NCBI GenBank assembly: GCA_001949185.1
Contig: BDGG01000001.1
Coordinates: 784,223 to 848,222, forward strand
Direction of reading: 5' to 3'
Length of the DNA: 64,000 nt
From: Ramazzottius varieornatus
Taxonomy: Eukaryota; Tardigrada; Eutardigrada; Parachela; Ramazzottiidae
A program made the translations under genes and the position numbers. Below, in pieces: positions 12,030 through 22,179 of this stretch. Below the pieces are notes generated by a model. The model saw only the letters and a program-made list of their open reading frames with translations, had not been told where the DNA came from and made no database searches. Within the stretch, counting starts at the first letter, position 1. The number at the start of each line of letters is the position of its first letter.

Positions 12030-13953
12030 GGTTTCCGCCTGAGAGCTCCTACAACAAAGGAAAAACAAACGTGAAAATACAGAATCGACACTCGAATAGA
12101 AATCAACGTTCCCCGTCGATTATCCCACTGGCAGCGCATCCCTTTTTTCATTTCAACGTACCAAATTGCCAACGGTTGCGTTTACTCAGCGCATCTTAAA
12201 ACTGTCCTATGACGTCACTCCTGCTATCAGTAATGCTAGCGACAACCCATGACGTTATCAGTATGGTTCGTGATACGCTGAGGCTACTATGGTAAGAGCG
12301 CACTGCGTGACTTCAAAAGGCGCTTTGAGGTTCGACGGAGATTCTTTCTTGAGAATGTTCTTGACTATGCGCTCGCATTGCTCGCCATTCTCAACTACCT
12401 GTAGAGTTGTTATCGATTGTGGCAGCAACCGGGTCAATATTTGCAAGGCTGATTGACAAGAGGAAGAGCGTCTCGAGGTGCCGAGTATCGTTTGTGCGAC
12501 GCTGACCAACTTGAGCATCACAAATCTCGCTCTTGTTGCTCGCCTTATGAACATAAACAGCCCCATATTTCGGCAAAATATGCCAATAAGCGCCTCTCAG
12601 CGTCAACCTTGGCGGTAGCTCAGCCGCCATCACCGGTAATTCAGGCTAAAAAACAAAGTACTTTATTCGCGGAACAACGGTTTCCGGCCGAGTTAATAAA
12701 GCGAAGCCACTGCGGTGCGCGAGTCTGACGTGACAGCGTAGCGCGTGAGTCGAACGAGGAAGCCACTCCTGAGGGCAGCGCAGCACTGCTACAAACCACC
12801 TGTCAAGGTGCGCGACTCAAACGGGGAGACGTTAATTTGCCTCAAATTCACATGCTTTCTAGTTCCCTCGTAAAACCGCGCACCATCACGAGATTTGATA
12901 CTGGTAACGTGCGTGGGTGATTCAGGGTAAGGGCTGTTATTGATTTCTTGATTGCATTCCAGTATTGCTGTATTGCCTGTATTGCTCTATTGTCAAAGTC
13001 AACACTCTGCCAGCATCTCTAGTGACCAAAGTCCGTTTTAACCAGCCCGCAGAATTGTATTAGAATATGAAGAGGGATCCACTCTCTTCAGTGACCGGTG
13101 TTTCGGTCCAGACACAGGACCAAGTCAATATTTACCGCGTCGTGCCAAGAAAACACTCATAACCGTTCACGTATCAGTTGTCCATGACTCGTATTCTCAC
13201 CGCTCCACCTCTACTTTCACCTATCACTCACACAACCCTACATCGTCAATATTATGCAGTCCAGAAATTCTAAGTTTACCTCAACCAAACCGAAGTTGTA
13301 GTCCAAACAGTCTGAAGTAGCTGAAGCAGATCGCAGGATCCAAAATATTGCGCGAAAAAGAATCGACAGTTGCCAGTGCCACCGATCCAATCAACCCGAG
13401 TCAATCAGCGAGTTTCCAAATTTGATCAGCTGATTAACACAATTGAAACAACGGGTTTTGGTAATTAATTCCGCCCGAATATTAAACCAGGTTTATGACG
13501 ATGAACTTGTTGACGCTTTAATGTCCACTCTTCACAGGGTTATAATCGATAAATCCGCGAAAATCCATGACATTGGACTCAGTAGCAAAGCAGCTTAAAT
13601 TGCGCACTTGGAAAGCAACCATGAATCGCCGTCAATCGCGTGAAGGTTTGACAGGCTGCGGAAGGTAATATCGGCAGGTATGGTTATAACAATGATCGAC
13701 TTTACAACCCCACTCGCCTGACCAGCCAGCTTGAACGGAATGGCCCGGTGTGTTGGCAGACGGAAGGAAGGATCAGTCAAGCATCAAGTAATATTATCAC
13801 CAGCACCAATCGAGGCGATACCAGAGGAAATATTCCACTGAAATGGACTGATGGTGATAAGGGGTGCGTCAGAGCACTTTTCTTCGACCAAATTGACAGG
13901 TTATCATCAACCATCACGCCAGGGTAAGAGCTGTTAAGAGCGCCAAAGAGAGT
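12030..13953. other. Upstream region of the FAM43 homologue
   Basis: Probably holds the FAM43 promoter. A minus ORF at 12258-12566 (102 codons, ending SAYHEPY-stop) has coding-like composition in its 3' half but no recognised domain; it could be a small terminal exon or chance. No other gene seen. Confidence 0.35.
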
Positions 13954-14099
13954 TATGGTGAGCCGCGCGACTCAAAAGTCCACAGTACTTTTACCGCGGG
14001 TGCATGCGCGGAGAAACTACATGCGCGGGGAAATACTTTATCCGCGCATGCACCCGCGGTAAAAGTACTGTGGACTTTTGAGTCGCGCGGCTCACCATA
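13954..14099. repeat. 58-bp perfect inverted repeat with 30-nt loop
   Basis: Arm 1 is 13954-14011 (starts TATGGTGAGCCGCGCGACTC, ends GTGCATGCGCGG). Arm 2, 14042-14099, is its exact reverse complement. The 30-nt spacer itself contains ATGCGCGGGGA, a partial echo of the arm tip. No coding potential is needed to explain it. A DNA cruciform or an RNA hairpin would be extremely stable. Confidence 0.9.
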
Positions 14100-14414
14100 G
14101 AGAGCAAAGGTGGCCCTTGAGCCAGTGAGCCACTCCATCCCACCGGCCATTCATTACGCCCGACCCAACCTCAAAGTCAGCTTGATGGACCAATCAAGAA
14201 CGGCTCTCTGCCGTGCAATTGAGATACGTGGGCGGCCCTCGGAGTCCGGTGAGTCATTTGGTATTATGGTTATCATTGTGATGTACAGGTAACGGGACGG
14301 ACCTTCTGCGAGTTGATTACTTTGATTTGATCAATCTCTCAGTTCAATTTGCATTGTTTTGATTTTCAGATCTCCCTAGTTGCCTCCCCAGAACGATCAC
14401 TCTAGGAAACACCA
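14100..14414. other. Short intergenic stretch
   Basis: Lies between the long hairpin and the candidate gene at 14415. No repeat or gene seen; its 3' end probably includes the 5' UTR of that candidate. Confidence 0.3.
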
Positions 14415-15349
14415 ATGGATTCGAGGAAGAGAAGGAAGACGACCAAGACGGAAGAAAACCTGAGCGATTGGAAGAGAGGGCGAGTGATGAGATCCGACCG
14501 CTGTGAAATGGAGAAAATTTGTAAGTGTTTTCAGTAAACGCAAGGCAAGAAATTATGGTACAGTAAAGATTATGGGACAGGCGGAAAGGACGGCGAACTG
14601 GAAATTCGACCGTAGAAAAGTGTCGAAAAATGTATTACTGTGGATCGGTTGCGTACGTACGTGCTCCCGTACCGCTTTAGCGAAAAGGCCTGTACCATAA
14701 TTTTTACTGTACCATAATTTCTCGTCCTGCCCGTATTGTAATTGCTACAGTCTATACAGTACCACGTGGTCCCACAGTCTGTTCCTGTCATCACGTGATA
14801 TGCAACAAGTGTTTATCTTTGGTAGTGGACTATCGCACCGTCGACGAGGATGCCTTGAAAAGAGCCAAACTCAGCTGACCCAGTGCAGTCTCGCAAAAGA
14901 ATGGTTTACGTGGTGGTCAAGTGGTTCGGCACCATTCGAGGTAAGGGAACATTTTCTTCATCGACTATACCGATGAGATCCAAAAATACAGTGTACGACA
15001 AATAAACCGTTAGAAATGGGTGCTGGATGGAGCCAGATGGATGAAGCCAGTGAAATTTACGCATGCAGCAAGATATAATTCTCATTGGCCGAGTCGTAAA
15101 TAATCTCTAGCTGCAGTATTACGCTCATTTTTAGCGGTTAATTTTGTCTTACACTGTAACATTAAGTCACAGCTCTCGTCGTCTTTCCAGGCTGTTACCG
15201 ATGTCCCGAATCTTATGGCTAAAAGGTACTTCGCTGATCAACGTTTAGAGCTGGTCTTCAGCGCAGATCAAACGGAGGTTCGGCTCGTCCCTTTGAAGGA
15301 ATTGACGCCTGAGGAACATGATGAGGACGGCGACGACGATGACGACTAA
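14415..15349 (+). CDS. Candidate small multi-exon gene, frame unresolved
   Basis: Three coding-like blocks with good splice signals. Block 1, 14415-14520, starts ATG with a Lys/Arg-rich sequence (MDSRKRRKTTKTEENLSDW) and ends at a strong GTAAGT donor. Block 2, about 14828-14940, follows a GTAG acceptor and ends at GAG|GTAAGG. Block 3, about 15191-15349, follows TTTCCAG and reads AVTDVPNLMAKRYFADQRLE... ending in a poly-Asp tail and TAA. Blocks 2 and 3 join in phase, but block 1 to block 2 leads to an early TGA (...ALKRAKLS-stop). A second frame of block 2 reads YVVVKWFGT, reminiscent of chromo-type domains, but does not join block 3. Either the splice model is wrong or the gene is damaged. 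No family assigned. Confidence 0.35.
14542..14731. mobile_element. MITE family B, copy 2 (short)
   Basis: About 190 bp with inverted ends: AGGCAAGAAATTATGGTACAG at the left and CTGTACCATAATTTCTCGTCCTGCC at the right. It shares GACCGTAGAAAA and GCGAAAAGGCCTG with the copy at 7382-7830. It sits in the first intron of the candidate gene at 14415. Confidence 0.65.
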
Positions 15350-15914
15350 GCGATAGGTTCGGACTTTGAAACGGAAATGGAAAACGACTGGCGCTCTTTT
15401 GAGGTAGACCGTCCACGAGGAGACCTGCGGTAACTTTCGGTCTCAATTTCAGTTACTAGCTTGACCTGGAGAGGTATGAGCCAGCCATTCTTATTGTCTT
15501 TCCCCCATTGTACAGAGTGAAACAGAGATCTGATTTTTAATTTTCTCGTGCTTCTGTTTGTCACAACTGATTCATTTCGTGGGAACAGCCCGTATTGCGC
15601 TTCTTCTGGTCTTTCCGCGAGTGCATAGTGGACCTTGCTACACAGTCTTCGGTCTTCCTGGTCGAAGCAAACACTAGTAGTCGTATTTCGGCAGATGAGG
15701 AAACGCCGAGAATAAATTGTCGTACTTGATTCTAGTTTATATTTCCTCCGACCAGATTAAAATTAGATAGCAATCGAGCCATGATAAAGCAGACGGTTTG
15801 ATGTAATCACTCTCAACCTTCGAACTTCCAAGCATTTGATAACTGCGAAAGTGGCTGACTGAAATTTACTCTTTGAGTGAAAGATTTTCATGGTCGGTTT
15901 TTTTCTCTCCTATA
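15350..15914. other. Intergenic, upstream of chitin-binding gene 1
   Basis: No gene seen. Likely contains the 3' UTR of the candidate at 14415 and the promoter/5' UTR of the secreted protein gene starting at 15915. Confidence 0.3.
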
Positions 15915-17815
15915 ATGGGCTACCTGTGGAGCATCCTGATCGTACCTTTATCCGTGTTGCTCGCGGTCAATCCTGTCCGCTGTAAGAGATAGTTTTGGTT
16001 GCCTCAGCGTGGTTCACCATGACATGGTGTAACTTTGTTGCCGTCTTTCAGCTCAGGAGGATTCACCATGTATCGTCGCACTTCGTCGCTATCCCGCACC
16101 GGATGCAACTTACACAGCCAAGCACCTCTTTATCAACTGTCCCGAACTGTGCCGTAATTCCACAGGCAGGTACCCTACCGGACAGTTTCCCCACCCATGG
16201 GACTGTAACGCTTTCATCAACTGCTACAATGATGATGCTTGGGTTGCATGGTACGTTTCTTTGACCGAGTCTAAATGCAGCAGTGTTGGTCTCCACTATC
16301 GACCACCGTCTTCTACCAAGCAGCCAAGACCATCTTTGTTTTTACAGGTGTCAGACCGGACTTTACTTCAATCAGTAGGTAGCTCCAAGCAAGAATGTAC
16401 TGATGCTCGACAGAAACAGGCCGGACCAAATATGTCTTGTTGCAGGAATAACTTGCAATGCGATTATCCCAGGAACGTCAACTGTAGCTCCCAGCCGTCA
16501 CAGTTCTCACTGGCTCCCGGAATGACCACGCAATCCCAATGGGAGTACATCTCCACAACACCCAGTTCCCTCCACCCATCCTTTATTACAGACACCGACG
16601 CGAATGCTGCAGCTATCACCTGCAAAGACTCCACCAGTAAGAGTTTGGAAATTGTATTTCTGTTTTCACTACATTAATTGGGCCCTTTATCCTCCAGCCA
16701 AGCTGAATGAGAAGGAACAGCTCGGACCTCGCCCCGATCTGTGCAAGCAAGGCACTGGACGCTACCCGGCACCTGATTGTCGGTACTACGTCCAATGCAC
16801 GGGCATCAATGCGGCGGTTGCTCGCTGTCCTGGCGGATTTGTCTTCGACCCGGTGGGAAGTCAGTGTGACTGGCCCAGCAAGAACCTACAATGCCTGCAG
16901 AGCTGTTACGAGTCGGGAAATTTCGATAAGCCGCAAAATCCGGAACCCACCCCGTCGGTTACACCACGTAAGCTTGAGTTTCGACGGGTAAAGATTTCAA
17001 AACGGTTCCAACTCCTCGTCCTGAACCGAATTCGTTTTACATATTACACCGAAGACAAGCAAAATTGAAAACTCAATGTTCAGTGGGGGTCACGGTTGTG
17101 GGTCACGGTTGTGCTGCTTTCGGGATCCCAGCAGTTTTACACTTATTATATTGTGTTGGTTGCAGAGCCCTTCTTAACCACGACGATCGATTCGGACATT
17201 CGCACAGCAAACCTTTCCTGCAACGAATCGCACTGTGTGCCGAAAGCCGGCTGTCAGGTCGAACTCTGCAAGGAACCACGAGGACAGTTCGAAATCATTG
17301 GCAACTGCTCCAAGTTCGCCAACTGCTGGGAAAATTGCGCGTACATTACTGACTGTCCTGACTATCTGGTAGGTCCTTGCCGTTATCCGTACTGCGAGTT
17401 GAACTAAAAGTGTCCTCCATAAAAGATAATTGATCCCCTGCATTTTCTGTTTCTTTTGAAGAACCTTGGTTTGTTTGAATGAAACGATTTCGGGTTACTA
17501 AAAGCGTTGATTCTTCGACAGGTTTTCACGGATTTGAAAGGCGCCTGTGATTTGCCCTTCAACCTACCGCAGGACCATCGTTGTTACACTTCACCGTACA
17601 GCGGTGGCCAGCATACGCTTGAAGCTAGTACTACAGCCGGTTCAAGCAGTGGGTCCACGTTACCGGCCGGCGCCGAACAGGATCAAGATAACGACGGAGG
17701 AATTAACAGCAACTCCAACAACGGATATACCTTTGCCCCTCTGAAATTCCCGTCGTTTGCGATGAATCAAATGCAGGGAACTGGGCCTGGTAGAATGGTA
17801 CAAGCTCAGTGGTGA
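15915..17815 (+). CDS. Secreted peritrophin-type chitin-binding protein, paralogue 1
   Basis: Predicted secreted protein with cysteine-rich chitin-binding modules (type-2/peritrophin-A-like), expected in cuticle or gut lining. Exon 1, 15915-15981, encodes a signal peptide (MGYLWSILIVPLSVLLAV) and ends at GTAAGA. Later exons: about 16051-16249, 16350-16371, 16446-16635, 16699-16969, 17166-17368 and 17522-17815. The best module is GPRPDLCKQGTGRYPAPDC..YYVQC...A.CPGGFVFD...QCDWP; the first has CRNSTGRYPTGQFPHPWDC..FINC. Modules are separated by Ser/Thr/Pro linkers. A divergent module (CKEPRGQFEIIGNCSKFANCWENC) precedes a Gly/Ser/Asn-rich tail ending QAQW-stop. The exon pattern and order match the next gene, so the pair arose by tandem duplication. 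Exact family member not assigned. Confidence 0.82.
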
Positions 17816-18167
17816 ATTTTCTTGCAATGGCCTCTGCGAAAAATATAAAATACAAGAGGAAATTTATGAGGAAATTCATCGCCTTGAAATTTAATTAACC
17901 AATTCGTCACATCTCAGATTTATTAATTGTCATGTAAGAATCTATGGCGTTTTGCTATGGGTTGCACTTGGATTCGGCCAGCAGATAAGCGCAATCATTC
18001 CGCAGACATCAGTATAAAACGATCAGATTCCTGAACAAAGATGTTAGACCTATAGCCGCCTTCTGCCGTTATTCTGGAAAAGAACTACGGCTTTATAATG
18101 TGTACGTTCTCGGTTTGCAGATACGCGATAGAGAAATTAGGATTTGACAGTGCAAAGCTAAGAAGCA
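17816..18167. other. Spacer between the chitin-binding paralogues
   Basis: About 350 bp, AT-rich; 3' UTR of paralogue 1 and promoter of paralogue 2 (AATATAAAATA near 17842-17852 may belong to the 3' end). No gene. Confidence 0.35.
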
Positions 18168-19925
18168 ATGGGTTTCCTAAGCGTCTGGATAGTTTTGTTA
18201 CTGGGCTTTTCTTCGCTGGCTGAGTCCGTTACCGGTAAGGATTAATGCTCGACGAAGGCTCATGTAAACGAACACATGGGAATACCGTATGTGAACATTG
18301 GGGCCTCTTCGAAGATCAGTGTCAATCGGCAACTTGGCGGCTAATTCTCGATGCCTCCAGTCACTGAAGCAACATGGCACACCAGACGCCACCTTCACCG
18401 CCAAATTCGTGGACAAGCACTGTCGTCAGTAAAGTTTCAATTTGTTCTATGCCGATAAAGTTATTGTACCATAACTTCAAACTTGCTTCTGATTAGCGGA
18501 GCTGTGCCGTAACACTTCCGGTCATTTTTCCACTGGACAGTTCGCGCATCCTTGGGACTGCAAGTCATTCATCAATTGCTACCAGGTATGCCAAGCAGCC
18601 TGCGGCCTTGTTCCGCACTGCTTAGTGTTCTCTCGTCTGGTCTGCCAACAATTTGACCACGAGGCCATCTCTGTTTGGTTTGACAGGATGAAGCATGGAT
18701 CGGATTTTGCCAAACTGGACTCAACTTCAATGAGTAACATCCTTTCCGCCAGCGGATAGTAATTCCTGCGGTGAACCGCACGCTGGTAGTCAACATGCAC
18801 TGTTCTATTCTTCCACAGGAACAAAAAACAATGCGACTGGCCAAAAAATGCCAACTGCACTCCGAAACCCGTTCCCACCGACACAGAAAGGCCGATGTTT
18901 GTCGTGGTGGCCACCACCCCTGTCTCGCCCGCCTTGGCTGATCTTCCCCGGAACACTTGCAAGGCAACCGACCGTGAGTTGCGTCTCTTACTTCTCTCAA
19001 GCCGTAGAGAGTTGTCATGTGTGGCTTTCTTTCTTATATACAGCCAACTTCAACACTTACGAAGATCTTGGACATCGGCCCGACTTGTGCACATCCGGCA
19101 GTGGACTGTACCCAGCACCCGACTGCCGCTTTTACATCCGTTGCAATGACACAAGAGCAATGGTAACTGCCATTAACTGGCATGTTTTCCAGGATGTAAG
19201 CAAGCATTCAGACTTTTTAACCTATTCAGAATTCCAGGCTGCCAAATGTCCGGCCGGATTCTTGTTTGACACCACCAAGCGCCAGTGCGACTGGCCCCAC
19301 AAGATTGAGAGCTGCTCCCAACTATGTCAGGAGAATTACGTACCGCCAACCAAGTCTACGACAACGAGTCCGGTGATGACCACAAGTAAGAACCGCTGTC
19401 GAAATTATTTGAAGATGGAGAAACTCTGCGATATTTTTTAACCTCGAGTCGATTGATGATTTCTCAGCGGTTCATCCTGCAAGTTCAGCTCCGTTAATAC
19501 AAAGTACCAGCACAACTACCACTACTACCACCACAGCGACCACATCTAAGTCCACGTCCACGCTACCACCTCGCGACCCACTCTGCAAGAATGTCTCGGG
19601 CAACTTCGAGTACCAGAACGACTGCACCAAATACGTCAGCTGTAAGGACTGGCATGCTATCCTCCACGACTGTCCCAAAGGTTTGGTGAGTAGCCATGAA
19701 CACGATGCACGGTTTTGCGCTATGGAAATGTTGCTGGGTTCGCAGGTGTTTGTCGCAGCTAAAGGTTGGTGTAACTGGACCTGGATGCTACCGGAACAGC
19801 ACCGGTGCTACAAGGCTTTCGATAACGGTTCTGGGGACTGCCCTTTTTACCGTGGCGAAAACGATACAGCGCCATTACCTGCTGTGGCATCAACTGCTGT
19901 CAAACCGATCCCGATGATTTATTGA
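18168..19925 (+). CDS. Secreted peritrophin-type chitin-binding protein, paralogue 2
   Basis: Same architecture as the preceding gene. Exon 1, 18168-18234, gives a signal peptide (MGFLSVWIVLLLGFSSLAES). Later exons: about 18498-18586, 18688-18730, 18821-18971, 19045-19161, 19239-19385, 19469-19686 and 19746-19925. Modules include CRNTSGHFSTGQFAHPWDCKSFINC, then GHRPDLCTSGSGLYPAPDCRFYIRC followed by CPAGFLFDTTKRQCDWP, and CKNVSGNFEYQNDCTKYVSCKDW. A Thr-rich, probably O-glycosylated linker lies in the 19469 exon. Every junction examined keeps frame. The tail ends PIPMIY-stop and lacks the long Asn/Gly tail of paralogue 1, and the first cysteines of paralogue 1's initial module are missing, so the two have diverged at both ends. 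Confidence 0.82.
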
Positions 19926-20262
19926 GGAAATTAATTGCGAGTTTTCTGTAACCTGTGCCGAGGGTCTTTTACGGTCACTTGTTACGCAAGCCAATCACTG
20001 TGTGCATATCGAGTTCTTGTAAGCCGTTACCGTGCTGTAAAATATGCTTACCCCGTACTACTTCCACTTCAATGAAGTGCTTCTTCCGTCCTGCGCAATT
20101 AACGACGACCGGCGCCGTCTCCAAAAATGCTCGGTTAATCCTGTACCCAATGCGAAACACAGCGTGTTTGAACACTGAACGCCGCCGTACACCCCTGATC
20201 TTCCATGCACTTCAGCCTATCCACCCCACCGTATCGCGCTTCCCTTGCATCGTCCAACGAGT
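19926..20262. other. Spacer before the glycosyltransferase relic
   Basis: No gene or clear repeat; the short ORF at 19955-20266 lacks family features. Confidence 0.3.
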
Positions 20263-21285
20263 ATGACGACCTACCAATCGGCTTTTTATATTCTGGCGGT
20301 AGCTGCTGCAGTTTATCTCCTATTGTTTTGCTGCATAATGTGCGGTGTTGATAATACGACTACAACCGATGCTCAGCATGTATCTAAAGTTGTTTCCAAA
20401 CCTCCGCAATCACAATCTTTGATTGCTCATTACTGCCTTTTTTACAATAATCTCAAACCTAATGTCGAAAGGCACTCTCACATGTTCCTCGACTGCTTAG
20501 GAGTGTACTCCACAATGACCAATCTGAAACCTCACCGTATACTTTACCATACCAATGTTCCTGGATTTTGGCCGTTTGATTAATGCGAATCGGCGTTGAA
20601 CAAGTCGATCGACTGGTCGGCCATCCAAGTCGTTTAAGCCAAGTCTCATTTCACCGCTAGTGGTCATCGCATCTCCTATTTACAGCACGAAGCTGACTTG
20701 TGCAAGTACCAAGCCGTGGAAGAATACGGAGGACTGGCGCTGGATTTTTATATCTATATTCTGGATGGCGAGAAAATCCGCTCAGTGCTCAGTTCGGCTT
20801 TATGCATTGTCTGTCAAGAGCAAGAGGCTGTCGAACTGAATGCTGACTTCATCGGTTGTGAGGCACCTCATGCGCAATTTCCCAGGTTGATATTAAAGTC
20901 ATACGAGACGGACTACAATGCATCCTGTTGGGATTGTAACAGCGCCATCATCCCGTTGGACATTCATAGAACCAACTCGGGAACTGCGCGAGTGGTTGAA
21001 GGAATTTGTGATTACCAGCATTATTACAATGTGTCGGCAGATTTTGACTGGGCCGACAAAGCGCATCATTCGTATTTCCACAAAAATTCCTTCAACCTGC
21101 ACAATGCCTTCCAACTCAACACAAGGTTGGGAAATGTCTTCTGCTGTCTATTGCTCGATAATCCACCAGAGCTGAAAGGTCAAGTGATACCAATGAGGTC
21201 GAATCTGGTAGTGCCGCAACTCTTTCAGCTGGTTAGCGATCTAGCTCAGTTGGTCAGGGCGTTTTCTTCTAAACCCCGATCATAG
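20263..21285 (+). pseudogene. Decaying DXD-type (alpha-1,4-GT-like) glycosyltransferase
   Basis: Resembles type II Golgi glycosyltransferases of the sugar-binding DXD/A4GALT kind. The start at 20263 encodes a membrane anchor (YILAVAAAVYLLLFCCIM), a stem, then PHRILYHTNVPGFWPFD, where an in-frame TAA (20581-20583) interrupts; the same frame continues CESALNKSIDWSAIQ. After a possible 57-nt intron (acceptor TATTTACAG before about 20688) the sequence HEADLCKYQAVEEYGGLALDFYIYILDG corresponds to the catalytic region, but the expected D-x-D (as in LDTDV) reads DFY. Later Cys/Trp-containing blocks remain open to 21285. The stop plus the loss of the metal-binding motif argue for a pseudogene, although a read-through or alternative exon cannot be excluded. 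Confidence 0.65.
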
Positions 21286-21457
21286 CCGCAGTAAACAAAA
21301 GGCTCATTTTTTTCGCCCCATGTGATACCAAGGGAACCCGCGTGATCGTAGTTGCGTTTTGGGATAGCGTATAGTACAAGACAGCATTGCGATTAAATAA
21401 CCAGTAATACAATAAGATACCTGAAATTCTACCTGACATACTCCGAAAGACATTGGG

Positions 21458-21933
21458 ATGGAACAAGAGGAGCTGGTCGCCCATATTTTGTACGGGCCAT
21501 GTAACGGTCCTCCAAGCGGATGGGCAGACTATTTTCCCTTCTACGTGACCGGACTACAGGGTAAATCCACAAATGCAACCACGTCATTTTACCTGTATGA
21601 AGTGAGTTGGACTACATTTACTCAGACAAGTGTGACACCTCAGGTTTTTTGAGATCGAAAGGCTTTCGAGTGATGGTCAACAAATGGACGGCATTCGGTT
21701 TGGTCGAAGTGGTACTAAACGGAGAAGTGGTCTTCGTCGATGACGTTCAACGACTGCACTACGGTGAGCCACCATACGTACTTTTGAACAACGATGGATG
21801 CGCTTTACGGCACGTTAAATACTTTCTAGACGCAAAGGGCGACGAAGACCCCTTATTCAACAAGATATTGGACAAGATCTTGAAAAATTATCCCGCTTCG
21901 ACACCAGAGACACTTCCATCCAAAATAACTTGA
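21458..21933 (+). CDS. Small uncharacterised two-exon protein
   Basis: Not recognised. Starts MEQEELVAHILYG at 21458. An intron of about 55 nt from 21596 (CCT|GTATGA) to 21650 (TTTTTTGAG acceptor) would keep the frame and join ...TTSFYL to SKGFRVMVNKW; the more obvious GTGAGT donor at 21600 gives an immediate stop. The product is about 137 residues, soluble, with alternating hydrophobic strands (FGLVEVVLNGEVVFVDDV) and no signal peptide or TM segment. It could also be two unrelated ORFs. Confidence 0.4.
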
Positions 21934-22179
21934 CAGACCTGAAACACATGTGCCGGGTAGTTTTGTTCGTAAGGTTGTATAGATCCAGTTTGAACCTGGG
22001 CGTTGGGACAGCGTGTCCAGTTCGTCAGTGGTACTTGGCAGTCGCGACGGTGCCGTGGTAACACCTGTAGTACTTTCACCATTGGCCTTACGCATCTGTG
22101 ACTTAACCGACACCCAGCTCGAAGTTTCATAACTTGGATTTCGTGAGCTAGAAGCAAGTGAGAATTATAGTCAAGCGTC
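21934..22179. other. Spacer upstream of CATSPER2
   Basis: No gene seen; contains the presumptive 5' region of the CATSPER2 homologue. Confidence 0.3.

Noticed and set aside
21237-21300. tRNA-like sequence (TAGCTCAGTTGGTCAGGGCG with a following TTCTAAA loop)
   Set aside because: The D-arm/A-box is good, but the anticodon stem does not pair and there is no T-arm or B-box, so it is not a tRNA gene; at most a tRNA-derived fragment.
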